A stretch of 64,000 nt of DNA, from positions 186,001-250,000 of the forward strand of contig NZ_JARZHG010000003.1 in assembly GCF_029946505.1 (NCBI RefSeq), read 5' to 3'. Positions 1 through 9,329 of the stretch are shown in pieces. Below the pieces are notes generated by a model. The model did not search any database. It was not told the origin of the DNA and saw nothing but the letters and a program-made list of their open reading frames with translations. Both the position numbers and the translations under genes were made by a program. The DNA comes from Polyangium sp. y55x31 (GTDB lineage: Bacteria > Myxococcota_A > Polyangia > Polyangiales > Polyangiaceae). Position 1 is the first letter of the stretch; each line of letters opens with the position of its first letter.

Positions 1-1266
1 ATGCTCGACACCCGGCTCGACTTCTCGCGCCTCGACACGGGGCACCCCTACACGCTGTTCCTGCCCCAGGCCCGCAGCGAGGAGTTCCTGGAGGCGCGGG
101 CGCGGGAGCTCGGCGCCGAGATTCTGCGCGGCCACGCGGTCGTCGAGATCACGGAGCGGGAAGGGAGCGTCGCGCTGCGGGTCCAGGGCCCCGAGGGCCT
201 GCGCGACGAACGCGCGAGTTATGCCGTGGGCTGCGACGGGGCGGCGAGCGTGGTGCGCCGCTCGATCGGCATCGCCTTCCCGGGGAGCGAGACGACGCTG
301 ACGGCTTTCCTCGGCGACGTCGAGGTCACGGAGCCTCCTGCCCGGCCGGGCTCCCGCGTGGGCCCGCACGGCGGCGTGATGGTGGTTCCTCTCGGCGACG
401 GAGGCTACCGCTTCGTCGTCTTCGATCCGCGGAGGATGCACGCGGACAGGTCCGAGCCGGTCACGCTGGACGAGCTGCGGAGCTCCGTGCAGCGGATCCT
501 CGGCACGGACTTCGGAATGCGTAACCCTCGCTGGCTGTCGCGCTTCGGCAATGCGACGCGGCTTTCGGAGCGATATCGCGAGGGGCGCGTCTTTCTCGCG
601 GGCGACGCCGCGCACATCCATTTCCCGGCCGGCGGCCAGGGGCTCAACGTCGGTCTGCAGGACGCGATGAATCTCGGCTGGAAGCTCGCTGCCGCCGTGA
701 AAGGCTGGGCGCCGCCCCACCTGCTCGACAGCTACCACGAAGAGCGACACCCCGTCGGCCGCGCGCTGGTGCGCAATACGGAGGCCCAGATCAGGCTGAT
801 GGACGTCTCGGATCCCGGCCTGGCCCTCCGCGAGATGATGAGCGACCTGCTCGGCATCGAAGCCGTGAACCGGCGCCTCGCCGGGCAGATCAGCGCGCTC
901 GACATCGCTTATCCTCCTGCCGAGGGCGCGGCGGCGCACGCATGGGTCGGCAAGAGGGCGCCGAACCGCGCGCTCGAGACAAAGCGCGGCGTGGCGCGCC
1001 TCCACGAGCTTTTGCACGCGGGTCGGTACGTGCTGCTCGACCTCGTCGGCGACGCAGAGCTCCACGCCGTGAGCGAGGCGTGGAGGGATCGCGTCGACGT
1101 CATCCAGGCGAAGGTCGCGGCAACGCAGACCGATTTATCTGTTATCGATGCGCTCCTGGTGAGGCCGGACGGGCACGTCGCCTGGGCGAGCGACGGCGAA
1201 AGGCGCGCGACGCGCCTCGACGATCTCCGGGCTGCGCTCGCGCACTGGTGCGGGCCCGCTCGATGA
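1..1266 (+). CDS. FAD-dependent aromatic-ring monooxygenase, 5'-truncated by the window edge
   Basis: Flavoprotein hydroxylase of the PHBH/phenol-hydroxylase class, which uses NAD(P)H and O2 to hydroxylate aromatic or polyketide substrates in the cytoplasm. The visible part begins at the substrate-recognition stretch (LDTGHPYTLFLPQ) and has the second FAD-binding motif GDAAHIHFPAGGQGLNVG near residues 201-218, followed by the DAMNLGWKLA helix. The C-terminal 100 residues resemble the thioredoxin-like tail of this family. The N-terminal Rossmann motif GxGxxG, normally about 70 residues upstream, is missing, so the ATG at base 1 is almost certainly an internal Met and the gene starts outside the window. 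The substrate is unknown. A cytochrome P450 lies 2.2 kb downstream on the same strand, so a shared oxidative pathway is possible but unproven. Confidence 0.88.
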   Translation: MLDTRLDFSRLDTGHPYTLFLPQARSEEFLEARARELGAEILRGHAVVEITEREGSVALRVQGPEGLRDERASYAVGCDGAASVVRRSIGIAFPGSETTLTAFLGDVEVTEPPARPGSRVGPHGGVMVVPLGDGGYRFVVFDPRRMHADRSEPVTLDELRSSVQRILGTDFGMRNPRWLSRFGNATRLSERYREGRVFLAGDAAHIHFPAGGQGLNVGLQDAMNLGWKLAAAVKGWAPPHLLDSYHEERHPVGRALVRNTEAQIRLMDVSDPGLALREMMSDLLGIEAVNRRLAGQISALDIAYPPAEGAAAHAWVGKRAPNRALETKRGVARLHELLHAGRYVLLDLVGDAELHAVSEAWRDRVDVIQAKVAATQTDLSVIDALLVRPDGHVAWASDGERRATRLDDLRAALAHWCGPAR

Positions 1267-1405
1267 GCGATCTGGTTGATCTTGGAGGAACTCGGTACCC
1301 CCGCTGTCCCCTCCGTCAACACCGCCGCCGCCAGCGCCGCGCCACGCAGGCTCGAGATCCGCGACGAGGGTGTGGTGGATGCCTGTGGCATGCTACACTC
1401 CGCCC

Positions 1406-3343
1406 GTGCGCCAAGCGGCCCCCCTCCTCGCTCCGCTCCTCGCGCTCGCGTGCGCGAGCGCCCATCCGCCCTCCAGCGCGAAGTCTACGAAAAACCCCCC
1501 CACGCCCGCCCGGGCCGACAAACCCGCGCCCGCGCCCAGGCCCCCCGCTTTCACGATGACGAAGGCGATGGTCCCCATGCGTGACGGGGTGAAGCTCGAG
1601 ACGGTGATCTTCTCGCCCGTCGACGCGAAGAAGCCATTGCCCGTGCTCTTCCTGCGCTCGCCTTATGGCATCCCCGAGGACACCTCTGTCCTGGAAAACC
1701 CCGGGACAGACGCGCTCCGCGCGGACGGCTACATCTATGCGGTCCAGAACTGCCGCGGGCGCTTCGGCTCCGAGGGGACGTTCGTCATCGACCCGCCGCC
1801 GCACGACCCGGCCGACCCGCGCGGCGTGGACGACGCCACCGACGCGCACGACTCCATCGAATGGTTCGTGAAGAACGTGCCGGGCAACAATGGCCGCGTG
1901 GGGATGATGGGCACCTCGTACGGCGCCTGGACGGCCACCATGGCCCTGCTCGAGCCGCACCCCGCATTGCGGGTGATCGTCGAGGAGGCCTCTCCCGCAG
2001 ACGAGTTCACCGGCGACGACTTCCGCCACAACGGCGCATTCCGGCTGGCCTACGGCTTCGAGTACGTCGCCAGGATGGAGACGAGCAAGGACGCGAACAC
2101 GGTCTTCTCGTACGGCCGCTCCGATCTCTACGATTTTTTTCTCGACCTCGGGCCGCTCGCCAACGTCGACACGCGCCATTTTCACGGCAAGATGCCGACC
2201 TGGAACGATTTCGTCGCGCACCCGAACCTGGACGCGTTCCTCGAGCGGCGCGCGATCGTGTCGCACCTGCGCAAGGCGACGATCCCCATCCTCAACGTCG
2301 CGGGCTGGTGGGATCAGGAGGATTTTTACGGGCCCTTCGGCATCTACGCGACGCTGGAGAAGAGCGACGCCGCGCGCAAGAACCACCTCGTCGTGGGCCC
2401 CTGGAACCACGGCGGATGGGGCAGCCCCGGGCGCAAGCTCGGAGCCGTGGATTTCGGCAGCGACACCGGCGTGCATTACCGGGACAAAATCGTGGTCCCC
2501 TGGCTCGCCCACTGGCTCCACGACAAACCCACCGAGGACCAGCCCGAGGCGACGATCTTCGAGACCGGCACGAACCGCTGGCGCACCTTCGATCGCTGGC
2601 CGCCCGAGGCCGGCGTCACCAAGAAAAAGCTCTACCTGCGCGCGGACCGGGCCTTGTCGTTCGAGCCGCCCACGGAGACGGGCCGGGGCGCCGCCGACAG
2701 CTACGTCTCCGATCCGCAGAACCCGGTGCCCTTTGTCCCTCGCCCGATCCAGCCGCTTCACACGGGCAGCCAGTGGGGGACGTGGATGGTGCAGGACCAG
2801 CGCTTCGTCGATCACCGGCCCGATGTGCTGAGCTTCTCGACGGGCCCGCTCGACGCAGATCTCACGGTGGCCGGCGATATCGTCGCCGAGCTCTTCGCGT
2901 CGACGTCGGGCACGGACAGCGATTGGATCGTGAAGCTCATCGACGTCTACCCGGAGGGCGATCCGCCCCCGCCCGAGGCGCAGGGGGACGGTGAAAAACC
3001 CGCCGAGCCGGCCGCCGACATGCGCGGCTATCAGCTCATGGTCGCGAGCAGGGTTTTGCGCGGGCGCTTCCGCGACAGCTTCGCCAAGCCCGCGCCCATC
3101 CCGTCCGGCAAGGTGCTGCGTTATGCCATCGACCTCGAGACCCGCGCCCACACGTTCCGCAAAGGGCACCGGATCATGGTGCAGGTGCAGAGCACCTGGT
3201 TCCCGGTCATCGATCGCAATCCGCAGCGTTACGTGGAAAGCATCTTCGCGGCGAAGGAGTCCGATTACGTGGCCGCCACCCAGACGATCGCGCGCTCGCG
3301 CGAGGCGCCCTCGGCGATCGTCCTGCCGGTCCTGTCGCCGTGA
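1406..3343 (+). CDS. CocE/NonD family alpha/beta hydrolase, predicted lipoprotein
   Basis: Serine hydrolase of the X-Pro dipeptidyl-peptidase S15/CocE family, which cleaves esters, acyl-peptides or amides. The nucleophile elbow GTSYGA carries Ser171. The acid/base candidates are Asp in NVAGWWD and His in VVGPWNH, all in family order. The C-terminal third (from SLDADLTVAGDI-like sequence at about 2860) is the jelly-roll domain typical of CocE. I chose GTG 1406 because it gives a short leader ending in the lipobox LALAC, followed by a Ser/Pro/Lys-rich linker; GTG 1370 adds 12 residues and spoils the signal. The protein is thus probably anchored to a membrane and acts outside the cytoplasm. It lies 139 bases after the monooxygenase. 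Substrate not predictable from sequence. Confidence 0.9.
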   Translation: MRQAAPLLAPLLALACASAHPPSSAKSTKNPPTPARADKPAPAPRPPAFTMTKAMVPMRDGVKLETVIFSPVDAKKPLPVLFLRSPYGIPEDTSVLENPGTDALRADGYIYAVQNCRGRFGSEGTFVIDPPPHDPADPRGVDDATDAHDSIEWFVKNVPGNNGRVGMMGTSYGAWTATMALLEPHPALRVIVEEASPADEFTGDDFRHNGAFRLAYGFEYVARMETSKDANTVFSYGRSDLYDFFLDLGPLANVDTRHFHGKMPTWNDFVAHPNLDAFLERRAIVSHLRKATIPILNVAGWWDQEDFYGPFGIYATLEKSDAARKNHLVVGPWNHGGWGSPGRKLGAVDFGSDTGVHYRDKIVVPWLAHWLHDKPTEDQPEATIFETGTNRWRTFDRWPPEAGVTKKKLYLRADRALSFEPPTETGRGAADSYVSDPQNPVPFVPRPIQPLHTGSQWGTWMVQDQRFVDHRPDVLSFSTGPLDADLTVAGDIVAELFASTSGTDSDWIVKLIDVYPEGDPPPPEAQGDGEKPAEPAADMRGYQLMVASRVLRGRFRDSFAKPAPIPSGKVLRYAIDLETRAHTFRKGHRIMVQVQSTWFPVIDRNPQRYVESIFAAKESDYVAATQTIARSREAPSAIVLPVLSP

Positions 3344-3433
3344 CGCTTTCCGTGCCGGCGCGCTGCGGCTCTTACGTAGGAAACGCGCTGAAGCCGATTA
3401 CGTCAACTCGAAGGGGACCGGGTCACAAAAGGC

Positions 3434-3465
3434 TTGACAGCTGCGGAACCGTTCGGGTGTCCTAT
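3434..3465 (+). promoter_or_regulatory. Weak sigma-70-like promoter candidate for the P450 gene
   Basis: A perfect TTGACA (3434-3439) is followed by TCCTAT about 20 bases later, which is longer than the usual 17-base spacing. It sits about 55-80 bases upstream of the P450 ATG, in a short stretch less GC-rich than its surroundings. Only the -35 hexamer is convincing. Confidence 0.3.
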
Positions 3466-3517
3466 CCCCCGATTCTACCCTACCGTTTCGCTGGCGACTT
3501 TGGAAGGGACGCGCCCC

Positions 3518-4828
3518 ATGACCACTTTGCCCAAAGGCCCCACCAACAACATCCTGGTGAACATACAGGGGATCATGGACCCGATCGGCTACACGCTGCG
3601 CTTGCGGGAGCGCTACGGCGATCCGATGTCGTGCCCGAAGATGAACGGCAAACCGGTGCTGGCCACCGGCAGCGTGGAGGGTCTGCGCTCCGTATTCGCA
3701 GTGCCGCCGGAGGCCCTCGACCAGATGCTGGCCGAGAGCTTCACCGCGGCGATGGGAGAGTCGTCGCTGTTCGTGCTCTCGGGCGCGCGGCACACGGCCA
3801 TGCGCAAGCTGCTCATGCCACCATTTCACGGGCAGCGCATGCGCCTGTATGGGAAGCAGATCTGCGACCTGGCCTTGCAGCACTCCCGCGACTTGAAGCC
3901 GGGCCAAGAGCTGGTGGCGCAGGACCTCATGCACGCGATCTCGCTGCAGACGATCATCCACCTCGTCTTCGGAGTCACTGCACCGGCGGAGGTGGCGCGC
4001 CTGGAGAAGCTGCTCGAGGAGCTGCGCAAGAGCTTCTCACTCGGCTTCAACATCACCCTCATAATTCCCTGGCTGCGCCGCGAATTCGGGGGCTTCGGCC
4101 CGTGGGCGCGCAGGCAACGCGCGGCCCAGGACCTGCGCAACTTCCTCGATCCGGAGCTCGCCCGCCGCCGCGCCGAGCCCGCCGAGCGCACCGATATCCT
4201 GAGTCTGCTCCTGGAAGCCCGTCAGGAAGACGGGACGGCGCTCAACGACCAGCAGATCTTCGAGCAGCTACACACCCTGCTCTTCGCGGGGCACACCACG
4301 ACCGCGGCCGCGCTCACCTGGGTGCTCTATTTTCTCGGACACGCGCCAGCCGTGTTGCGCCGGCTGCAGGACGAACTGACGGCGCTGGGCGCGGATCCGG
4401 AGCCCGAGGCGCTGGCCAAGGCGCCGTATCTGGAAGCGGTGTGCAACGAGACGCTGCGCCTGCGCCCGCCCAGCCCGGGGGTGGGACGCAAGCTGAATAC
4501 GCCGATGCAGATCGCGGGCTACGATTTGCCAGCCGGCTCAGGTGTGTTCGCGCAAATCATCTGGGCCCACCACAATCCCGCGGTATTTCCGGAGTCGGAG
4601 GTGTTTCGTCCCGAGCGATTCCTGGAGCGAACCTATTCCCCCTTCGAATTCCTGCCGTTTGGCGGCGGGAATCGGCGCTGCATCGGGGCCGCCTTTGCGC
4701 TGTACGAGATGAAGCTCGTCCTGGGCACGCTGCTCGGGCGCTACAGCTTCGAACTCGTGTCCAAGAAGCCGGTGCGGATGGGGCTGCAGGGTCTGCCCGG
4801 CTCTCCGGTGCGCGTGATCGTCCGTTGA
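3518..4828 (+). CDS. Cytochrome P450
   Basis: Haem-thiolate monooxygenase of 436 residues that inserts one oxygen atom from O2 into an organic substrate using electrons from a ferredoxin or reductase partner. The I-helix oxygen-activation motif LLFAGHTTTAAA, the K-helix ETLRLRPP (ExxR) and the haem-ligand loop FGGGNRRCIGAA with axial Cys388 are all intact, so the enzyme should be active. ATG 3518 is preferred because GGAAGGGA lies about 8 bases upstream; upstream in-frame starts would add a Pro-rich stretch not typical of P450s. There is no membrane anchor, so it should be soluble. No redox partner gene is nearby. The closest class, from the sequence feel, is the CYP102/CYP110/CYP120-like bacterial group, but family assignment needs a comparison. 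Confidence 0.95.
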   Translation: MTTLPKGPTNNILVNIQGIMDPIGYTLRLRERYGDPMSCPKMNGKPVLATGSVEGLRSVFAVPPEALDQMLAESFTAAMGESSLFVLSGARHTAMRKLLMPPFHGQRMRLYGKQICDLALQHSRDLKPGQELVAQDLMHAISLQTIIHLVFGVTAPAEVARLEKLLEELRKSFSLGFNITLIIPWLRREFGGFGPWARRQRAAQDLRNFLDPELARRRAEPAERTDILSLLLEARQEDGTALNDQQIFEQLHTLLFAGHTTTAAALTWVLYFLGHAPAVLRRLQDELTALGADPEPEALAKAPYLEAVCNETLRLRPPSPGVGRKLNTPMQIAGYDLPAGSGVFAQIIWAHHNPAVFPESEVFRPERFLERTYSPFEFLPFGGGNRRCIGAAFALYEMKLVLGTLLGRYSFELVSKKPVRMGLQGLPGSPVRVIVR

Positions 4829-4885
4829 TTCCTGCCGCAGCGAATTCTACGTATCATCTCGGTATACGTCGTCAGCCCCCGCACC

Positions 4886-4914
4886 GCAGCGCCCCATTCC
4901 CGCTGGGCGCGGCG
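4886..4914. terminator. Possible bidirectional hairpin terminator between convergent genes
   Basis: GCGCCC (4889-4894) pairs with GGGCGC (4905-4910) across a 10-base loop; three more pairs extend the stem after one mismatch. It lies in the 109-base gap between the P450 stop and the stop of the minus-strand gene. There is no clear T-run, so intrinsic termination is only suggested. Confidence 0.35.
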
Positions 4915-4937
4915 ATTCCGATCCGAGCGTGACGTCC

Positions 4938-5573
4938 TCAAAATTGCCCGACCAGCGAGAGCCCGAATCGATTCTGGTCCACTGCGGGTATGATCGCTAG
5001 CGACGTGGGCAACGGAAGGCTCGATTTCGTCACGCTCGGCTTGGCCTCGACCTCCACCCTGGAGAACACCGCTGCATCGATGGCGGTGGCGCCGAGGTAT
5101 CCGAGCCCTGTGCCGATGGCGAGGCTGTAGGCGAAGGTTGGGGGAAACATGGTTGCGACCTGGTTTTCGCCTACTCCGAGCTGCACCAGGAGCGGATTCA
5201 CGGCGAAAATTCCAAAGATGGCACCTCCGATGAACATTCCGACGTCGAGGCCCATCGAGCGGAAGCCTTTGCCCACGTATCCGTGGGCCCAATGAATGAT
5301 CGGGGCGCCGAGCGCCATACCCGCCAGACCGATGGGGGCCATCAAAACGCCGGGGGTGCCGTCCAGGGCCAGCCCGCCCCAGAAAAAGGCCGTCGAAGCG
5401 CCGCCGACGATCAGCGTTTGCCATCCGTACCACTTGCCCTCTTTCGGGGCCGCTGGCAATGCACTGGGCGGGGGCTTCGTGGCGGATGGCGCATCTCCTG
5501 CACTCGCGTGCGCAGAACCTGCGACCAGGGCGGCCGTGACGAACGCGGCAGGCATCGGAAAGCGTCGCCTCAT
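4938..5573 (-). CDS. Small secreted/membrane protein of unknown function
   Basis: A protein of 211 residues that I do not recognise. ATG 5573 begins a clear signal peptide (MRRRFPMPAAFVTAALVAGSA, cleavage after AHA), followed by a Pro-rich linker. The middle consists of four or five Gly/Ala-rich hydrophobic stretches (for example TLIVGGASTAFFWGGLAL and PIGLAGMALGAPII), followed by a polar segment, and the protein ends in an aromatic residue (LSLVGQF), as outer-membrane barrels often do. Reading frames upstream of the chosen start are Arg-rich and non-coding in character. It lies 53 bases downstream of the DUF6891-like gene on the same strand and could be co-transcribed with it. An envelope location is supported; its role is not. 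Confidence 0.7.
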   Translation of the reverse strand: MRRRFPMPAAFVTAALVAGSAHASAGDAPSATKPPPSALPAAPKEGKWYGWQTLIVGGASTAFFWGGLALDGTPGVLMAPIGLAGMALGAPIIHWAHGYVGKGFRSMGLDVGMFIGGAIFGIFAVNPLLVQLGVGENQVATMFPPTFAYSLAIGTGLGYLGATAIDAAVFSRVEVEAKPSVTKSSLPLPTSLAIIPAVDQNRFGLSLVGQF

Positions 5574-5626
5574 GGCGGAGGGGCTGGCAATGCCCGTGCC
5601 AGGGAAGTGCTGGGTCGCGCAGGGAT

Positions 5627-6469
5627 TCAGTTTGGCGTGAAGCCCTCCGCAAGCTGCTCGTTGGTCAGCGCAGCCACGTCGGTCGCGATGTCCTTCGACG
5701 CCGTCTGACGCTCGAGGATGTCGCCGTCTACGTCTCTCATCCGGACGCAGACGTGGTTGTTCAATCCCGCGACCGACCACACGCGCCCGTCGGGATGCAC
5801 GAATGTCCGCCACGGCACGGGAGTCTGCCTCGCCGGAGCCTTCGTCCATCTCCGCTTTTTCCACGCGAACGGCGCGATGCGAATGCGCGCGTCGATTTCA
5901 CCGCTCCACTCGCAGGCCACCCCCTCGGCGCGCAGGGCGTCGAGGACGGCGTTCGCGACGGCGGAGGCGCTCTCGTCCGTCCCGTCCAGCGCGCCGAACG
6001 TCAGAAGGAGGCCCTCGCCTTCGACGCCGCGCTCGACATCCTGGGCGTGGTAAAAGACCGCGCCGAGCACCTTTTTCTTCTTCGACCCGAGCGAGGCGAT
6101 GCGCGCGTTGACCTCGGCCCATCCCATCGCCTGGGTTCCGCCGGCGTTCTGCATCGCCACGATACCGCTGCGATCGAGCCTCGTGAATGCCTCGTCGATG
6201 GCGTCGTTGGTGGTGCGGTCGGCCCACCGCTTTTCAAGCGCAAAGTCTTCGGTCCAGAGCGCCCGGCAGTAGGCGCGAAACGTGTTCGTGGCCGACGCCG
6301 CCACGACGTCCGGCGCGGCCTCGCTCGCGCACGCGAGGATGTAGTTGGTGCTGCCGTCCAGCGTCTTGAAGCGCTCCGCGGTGCCTCTCACCAAGATGCG
6401 CGCGCGGCGGAGGGCGGCCGCGTCGAGCTGGTGAGCATATTCTGCGGCGATACTCGCTGCCGTGTCCAT
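5627..6469 (-). CDS. DUF6891-like protein
   Basis: Cytoplasmic protein of 280 residues with no signal peptide or membrane segment. The central part has the pattern I associate with DUF6891: an RSGIVAMQNAGGTQ stretch, then GAVFYHAQDVERGVEG and a GLLLTFGALD motif. The matched family has no established biochemical role. The C-terminal 80 residues (from about WRTFVHPDGRVW) form a separate beta-rich segment that could be a small WGR-like or Gly-Asn domain; that is only an impression. The gene is probably first in a two-gene minus-strand unit with the small envelope protein downstream. The family assignment is from memory of the motif pattern and would be settled by a Pfam search. Confidence 0.65.
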   Translation of the reverse strand: MDTAASIAAEYAHQLDAAALRRARILVRGTAERFKTLDGSTNYILACASEAAPDVVAASATNTFRAYCRALWTEDFALEKRWADRTTNDAIDEAFTRLDRSGIVAMQNAGGTQAMGWAEVNARIASLGSKKKKVLGAVFYHAQDVERGVEGEGLLLTFGALDGTDESASAVANAVLDALRAEGVACEWSGEIDARIRIAPFAWKKRRWTKAPARQTPVPWRTFVHPDGRVWSVAGLNNHVCVRMRDVDGDILERQTASKDIATDVAALTNEQLAEGFTPN

Positions 6470-6991
6470 CAGGCCGCGGAGTGTACCGAATTGATGCTAT
6501 CGGGGGCAAGCGGCATCTTGCTCGCGCTCGATGACGCTCGCTTCGTGCGCCTCTACCATTTCACCGAGCTGCGCGCGCACGGTGATGCACTGGGCGTGGA
6601 GGCATTGGTTCATCATCGCTGCGGCACTCGCTGGTCTCTCGGAGCTCATGTTTCCATCTCCGAGCACTCAGGCGACGCTGACATCCGTGTTTTTCTTCGA
6701 CACCATCGACCACGGGTGGCAAGTGAAACATCGTGTCGACCGCCTGCCTCCTGTGGGCACTCGGGGGCTCGCGCAGCGGGCGACCTGATCCGCCTGGGCC
6801 AGGGCGGGCGCACAAAAGTACTTGACATTCGCGAAATCCCTTGCGTTTCCTGGTCCTCGATACCGCTCCACGCATCCAGCGTTGGACCGGCAGCAGGGCA
6901 CGCAGCAGGAAATCAACGGTTGCTAGAACGAGCAGACGGTTCCGGCTATTGTTAGGGTATCCCCCAGGCGGCGAGCCGTGGCGGAACGTGC
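6470..6991. other. Intergenic region with no convincing gene
   Basis: This 522-base divergent gap precedes the kinase gene. Open frames in it are short, rich in Arg/Cys/Trp and lack a ribosome site or recognisable motif on either strand. A TTGACA occurs near 6822 on the plus strand with no good -10 partner. I see nothing else in it. Confidence 0.5.
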
Positions 6992-8350
6992 ATGAGCGCT
7001 CTCACAGAAGGCAGCATCATCGCCGGCCGATACCGGCTCGGTCGCCCGCTCGCGAAGGGCGGCATGGGCTCTGTCTTCTTCGCGGAGCATCTCCAGCTCC
7101 GCACCGGCGTGGCCATCAAGCTCATGGCGCCCGCGCTCGCCGCCTCCGCCGACGCGCGCGCGCGCTTCGAGCGTGAGGCGCAGGCGTCCGCGGTCATCAA
7201 GAGCCCGAACGTCGTGCAGGTGTACGACTACGGCGTGGAGGGCGACTGCCCGTACATCGTGATGGAGCTGCTCGACGGCGAGGACCTCGAGCACCGGCTC
7301 GTCCGCGTCGGGCGTCCCTCGCTCGCGGCCACGCTGGACATCGTGGAGCAGGTCTGCAAGGCCCTTCGCCGCGCGCACGAGCTCGGGCTCGTGCACCGCG
7401 ATCTGAAGCCCGCGAACCTCTTCTTGTCGCGCCACGGCGACGAGGAGGAGCTCGTGAAGATCCTCGACTTCGGCATCGCGAAGGCGAACGGTCCGGTGCT
7501 CGCTGGAAACGCAACCAGGACGGGCACGCTGATCGGGTCGCCGCAATACATGAGCCCGGAGCAGGTGCGGCGCGGGAAAGAGGTCGATCCCCGCAGCGAT
7601 CTGTGGTCGCTCGGCGTGATCGCCTACCGCTGCGTGACGGGCCGGTTGCCGTTCACCGGCGAAGAGATCGGCGATCTGCTCGTCGAGATCTGCACGGACC
7701 CGATCCCTGCCCCGTCGAGCATCGACGGCGCTCTCGGCCCCGAGGTGGACCGGTTCTTCGAGCGCGCGCTGACACGCGACGTCGGCAAGCGATTCCAGAG
7801 CGCGGGCGAGTTCGCCGAAGCGTTCGCGGCGGTGGTGAGGGGCGACGTGCCCGCACCGATGAGCACCTCGTCGCCGAATCACGCGCCCGGCCCGCCGCCG
7901 GAGCCCATCGCAGCCGTCGTCAGCCCGCCGGCGTCTGCTTCGGGGGCGGGCGGAACGCTCTCGCCCTCGGGGCTCAGCGTCGCGCAATCGCCGGCGAGCA
8001 AGCCGCGCACGATCGCGGTGGCGGTCGGCATCGCTCTCGCTGCCAGCCTCGCCGTCGGCCTCGGCGCGCTCGCGTGGTCGCGCTCCTCGGCCCCGAGCGC
8101 ACCTGTTTCCAGTTCGGAAAGTGAAGGAAAACGTCCGGCGTCTTCCGAGCCCAGCCCCGCCGGAACCACGAGCGGCACGGCGTCCGCGAGCGGCACGGCG
8201 TCCGCGAGCGGCACGGCGTCCGCGAGCGCAACGGCGTCCGCGAGCGCCACGGCGGGGGGCGAAACGGCGCCGCCCGGAAGGCCCCTCAAGGGCGCGGTCC
8301 AGCCGAAAAAAGGGACCAAGACAGGCCATGATCCGCTCGACCATCAGTGA
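6992..8350 (+). CDS. Hanks-type Ser/Thr protein kinase, membrane-anchored (PknB family)
   Basis: Kinase of 452 residues. The catalytic domain occupies residues 14-280, with a glycine loop (LAKGGMGSVF), catalytic Lys43 (VAIK), HRDLKPAN with Asp137, DFG at 159-161 and YMSPEQ as the activation-segment anchor, so it should be active. A Pro/Ser-rich linker leads to one membrane helix at about 333-355. The C-terminal extracytoplasmic tail is short and low-complexity, made largely of GTASAS hexapeptides, so no ligand-binding domain is evident. Its last 23 bases overlap the next gene's start, and that gene overlaps the third, so kinase, TPR protein and FGE-fold lipoprotein are translationally linked. 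No strong ribosome site precedes ATG 6992. Confidence 0.93.
   Translation: MSALTEGSIIAGRYRLGRPLAKGGMGSVFFAEHLQLRTGVAIKLMAPALAASADARARFEREAQASAVIKSPNVVQVYDYGVEGDCPYIVMELLDGEDLEHRLVRVGRPSLAATLDIVEQVCKALRRAHELGLVHRDLKPANLFLSRHGDEEELVKILDFGIAKANGPVLAGNATRTGTLIGSPQYMSPEQVRRGKEVDPRSDLWSLGVIAYRCVTGRLPFTGEEIGDLLVEICTDPIPAPSSIDGALGPEVDRFFERALTRDVGKRFQSAGEFAEAFAAVVRGDVPAPMSTSSPNHAPGPPPEPIAAVVSPPASASGAGGTLSPSGLSVAQSPASKPRTIAVAVGIALAASLAVGLGALAWSRSSAPSAPVSSSESEGKRPASSEPSPAGTTSGTASASGTASASGTASASATASASATAGGETAPPGRPLKGAVQPKKGTKTGHDPLDHQ
8174..8245 (+). repeat. Four tandem 18-bp repeats inside the kinase C-terminus
   Basis: Three exact copies of an 18-base unit beginning GGCACGGCGTCC (8174, 8192, 8210) and a fourth with one change (8228), followed by a partial copy. 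In frame they encode GTASAS repeats. The size, a multiple of three, means copy-number slippage would change tail length without a frameshift. Confidence 0.9.
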
Positions 8351-9329
8351 AGCCGTGCGCCGCGGGGCACGCTTCCGGCCAGCCGTGGCATGGGTGACCT
8401 GGGCGATCCTCACGGGTGCGGCCCCAGCGCGCGCCGAGCCCGTGAAATCGGATCCAGCGGCCGCAGAGGCGCTGTTCCGCGCGGGCCGCGACCTCGTCAA
8501 GAAGGGGGACTATGCAGCGGGCTGCCCCAAGTTCGAGGCCGCGCTCGAGCTGAACCCATCCGCCGGGACGATGCTCAACATCGCCAAATGCCACGAGCAC
8601 GACGGCAAGCTCGCCACTGCGTGGGAGGACTACCACCGCGCGCGGACATTAAATCGCGAGACGGTGGGCAACGCGCGCAAGCGGGAGCTCGACGACATCG
8701 CAAACCAGGGAATCAAGGACCTGGAGCCGCGCCTGCCCAGGCTGCGGGTCGTCGTCGCCGCGCCTCCCGCCGGAATCGAAGTCTCGCGGGACGGCAAGGA
8801 ATTGCCGAGCGCCGCGTGGGGGGAGGCGCTCCCCGTCGATCCGGGCAAACACGAGGTCCGCGCGCGGGCCCCGGGCCACAAGCCTCGGACGGCCTCTGTG
8901 ACACTCGAAGAAGGCAAGACGAGTACTGTCGAGATCACGCTCGAGGTCGACACGACGCCGCCGCCCAAAAGCGGTGTCCCCATCTGGGCGTGGATCGCCG
9001 GCGGCGCCGGGCTCGCGCTCGTGGGCGTCAGCGCCTATTTCGTCTACGACGACCTGGCCGCGATCGACGCCCTGCATGAAAACTGCGACGTGAGCTACAA
9101 TGGCACGTATTGCGCCTCGGGTTACGATTACCAGGCCGACAACAGGCGCAAGAACCTCGATTTTGGCCTCGCCGTGGGGCTCGGCGGCGCAGGCCTCCTG
9201 GCGGTTGGCGCCGCCGTTTATGGGATCGCGACAGCGCCTCGCTCAGGACCGGCCGAGCGGCAGGGCGTCGCGGTGATGCCCTGGGTCGCTCCCGGCTCCG
9301 CCGGAGCGTCGATTTCCGGGAGATTCTGA
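8328..9329 (+). CDS. Secreted TPR/PEGA-type membrane protein
   Basis: Protein of 333 residues of a type common in myxobacteria. A signal peptide is followed by a short TPR-like alpha-helical repeat (AEALFRAGRDLVKKGDYAAG through LNIAKCHEHDGKLATAWEDY), a beta-rich PEGA-like segment (VVVAAPPAGIEVSRDGKELP, then DPGKHEVRARAPGH), and a C-terminal pair of hydrophobic stretches (IWAWIAGGAGLALVGVSAYF and LAVGLGGAGLLAVGAAVYGI). ATG 8328 is chosen because upstream sequence in this frame is an Arg/Pro-rich antisense-like shadow of the kinase repeats. The start overlaps the kinase stop by 23 bases, and its stop overlaps the next start as TGATG. The role is probably envelope scaffolding in the kinase pathway; no enzymatic motif is present. 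Confidence 0.85.
   Translation: MIRSTISEAVRRGARFRPAVAWVTWAILTGAAPARAEPVKSDPAAAEALFRAGRDLVKKGDYAAGCPKFEAALELNPSAGTMLNIAKCHEHDGKLATAWEDYHRARTLNRETVGNARKRELDDIANQGIKDLEPRLPRLRVVVAAPPAGIEVSRDGKELPSAAWGEALPVDPGKHEVRARAPGHKPRTASVTLEEGKTSTVEITLEVDTTPPPKSGVPIWAWIAGGAGLALVGVSAYFVYDDLAAIDALHENCDVSYNGTYCASGYDYQADNRRKNLDFGLAVGLGGAGLLAVGAAVYGIATAPRSGPAERQGVAVMPWVAPGSAGASISGRF

Noticed and set aside
6531..6955. Several short frames upstream of the kinase gene
   Set aside because: Arg/Cys/Trp-rich, mutually overlapping on both strands, no start signals.
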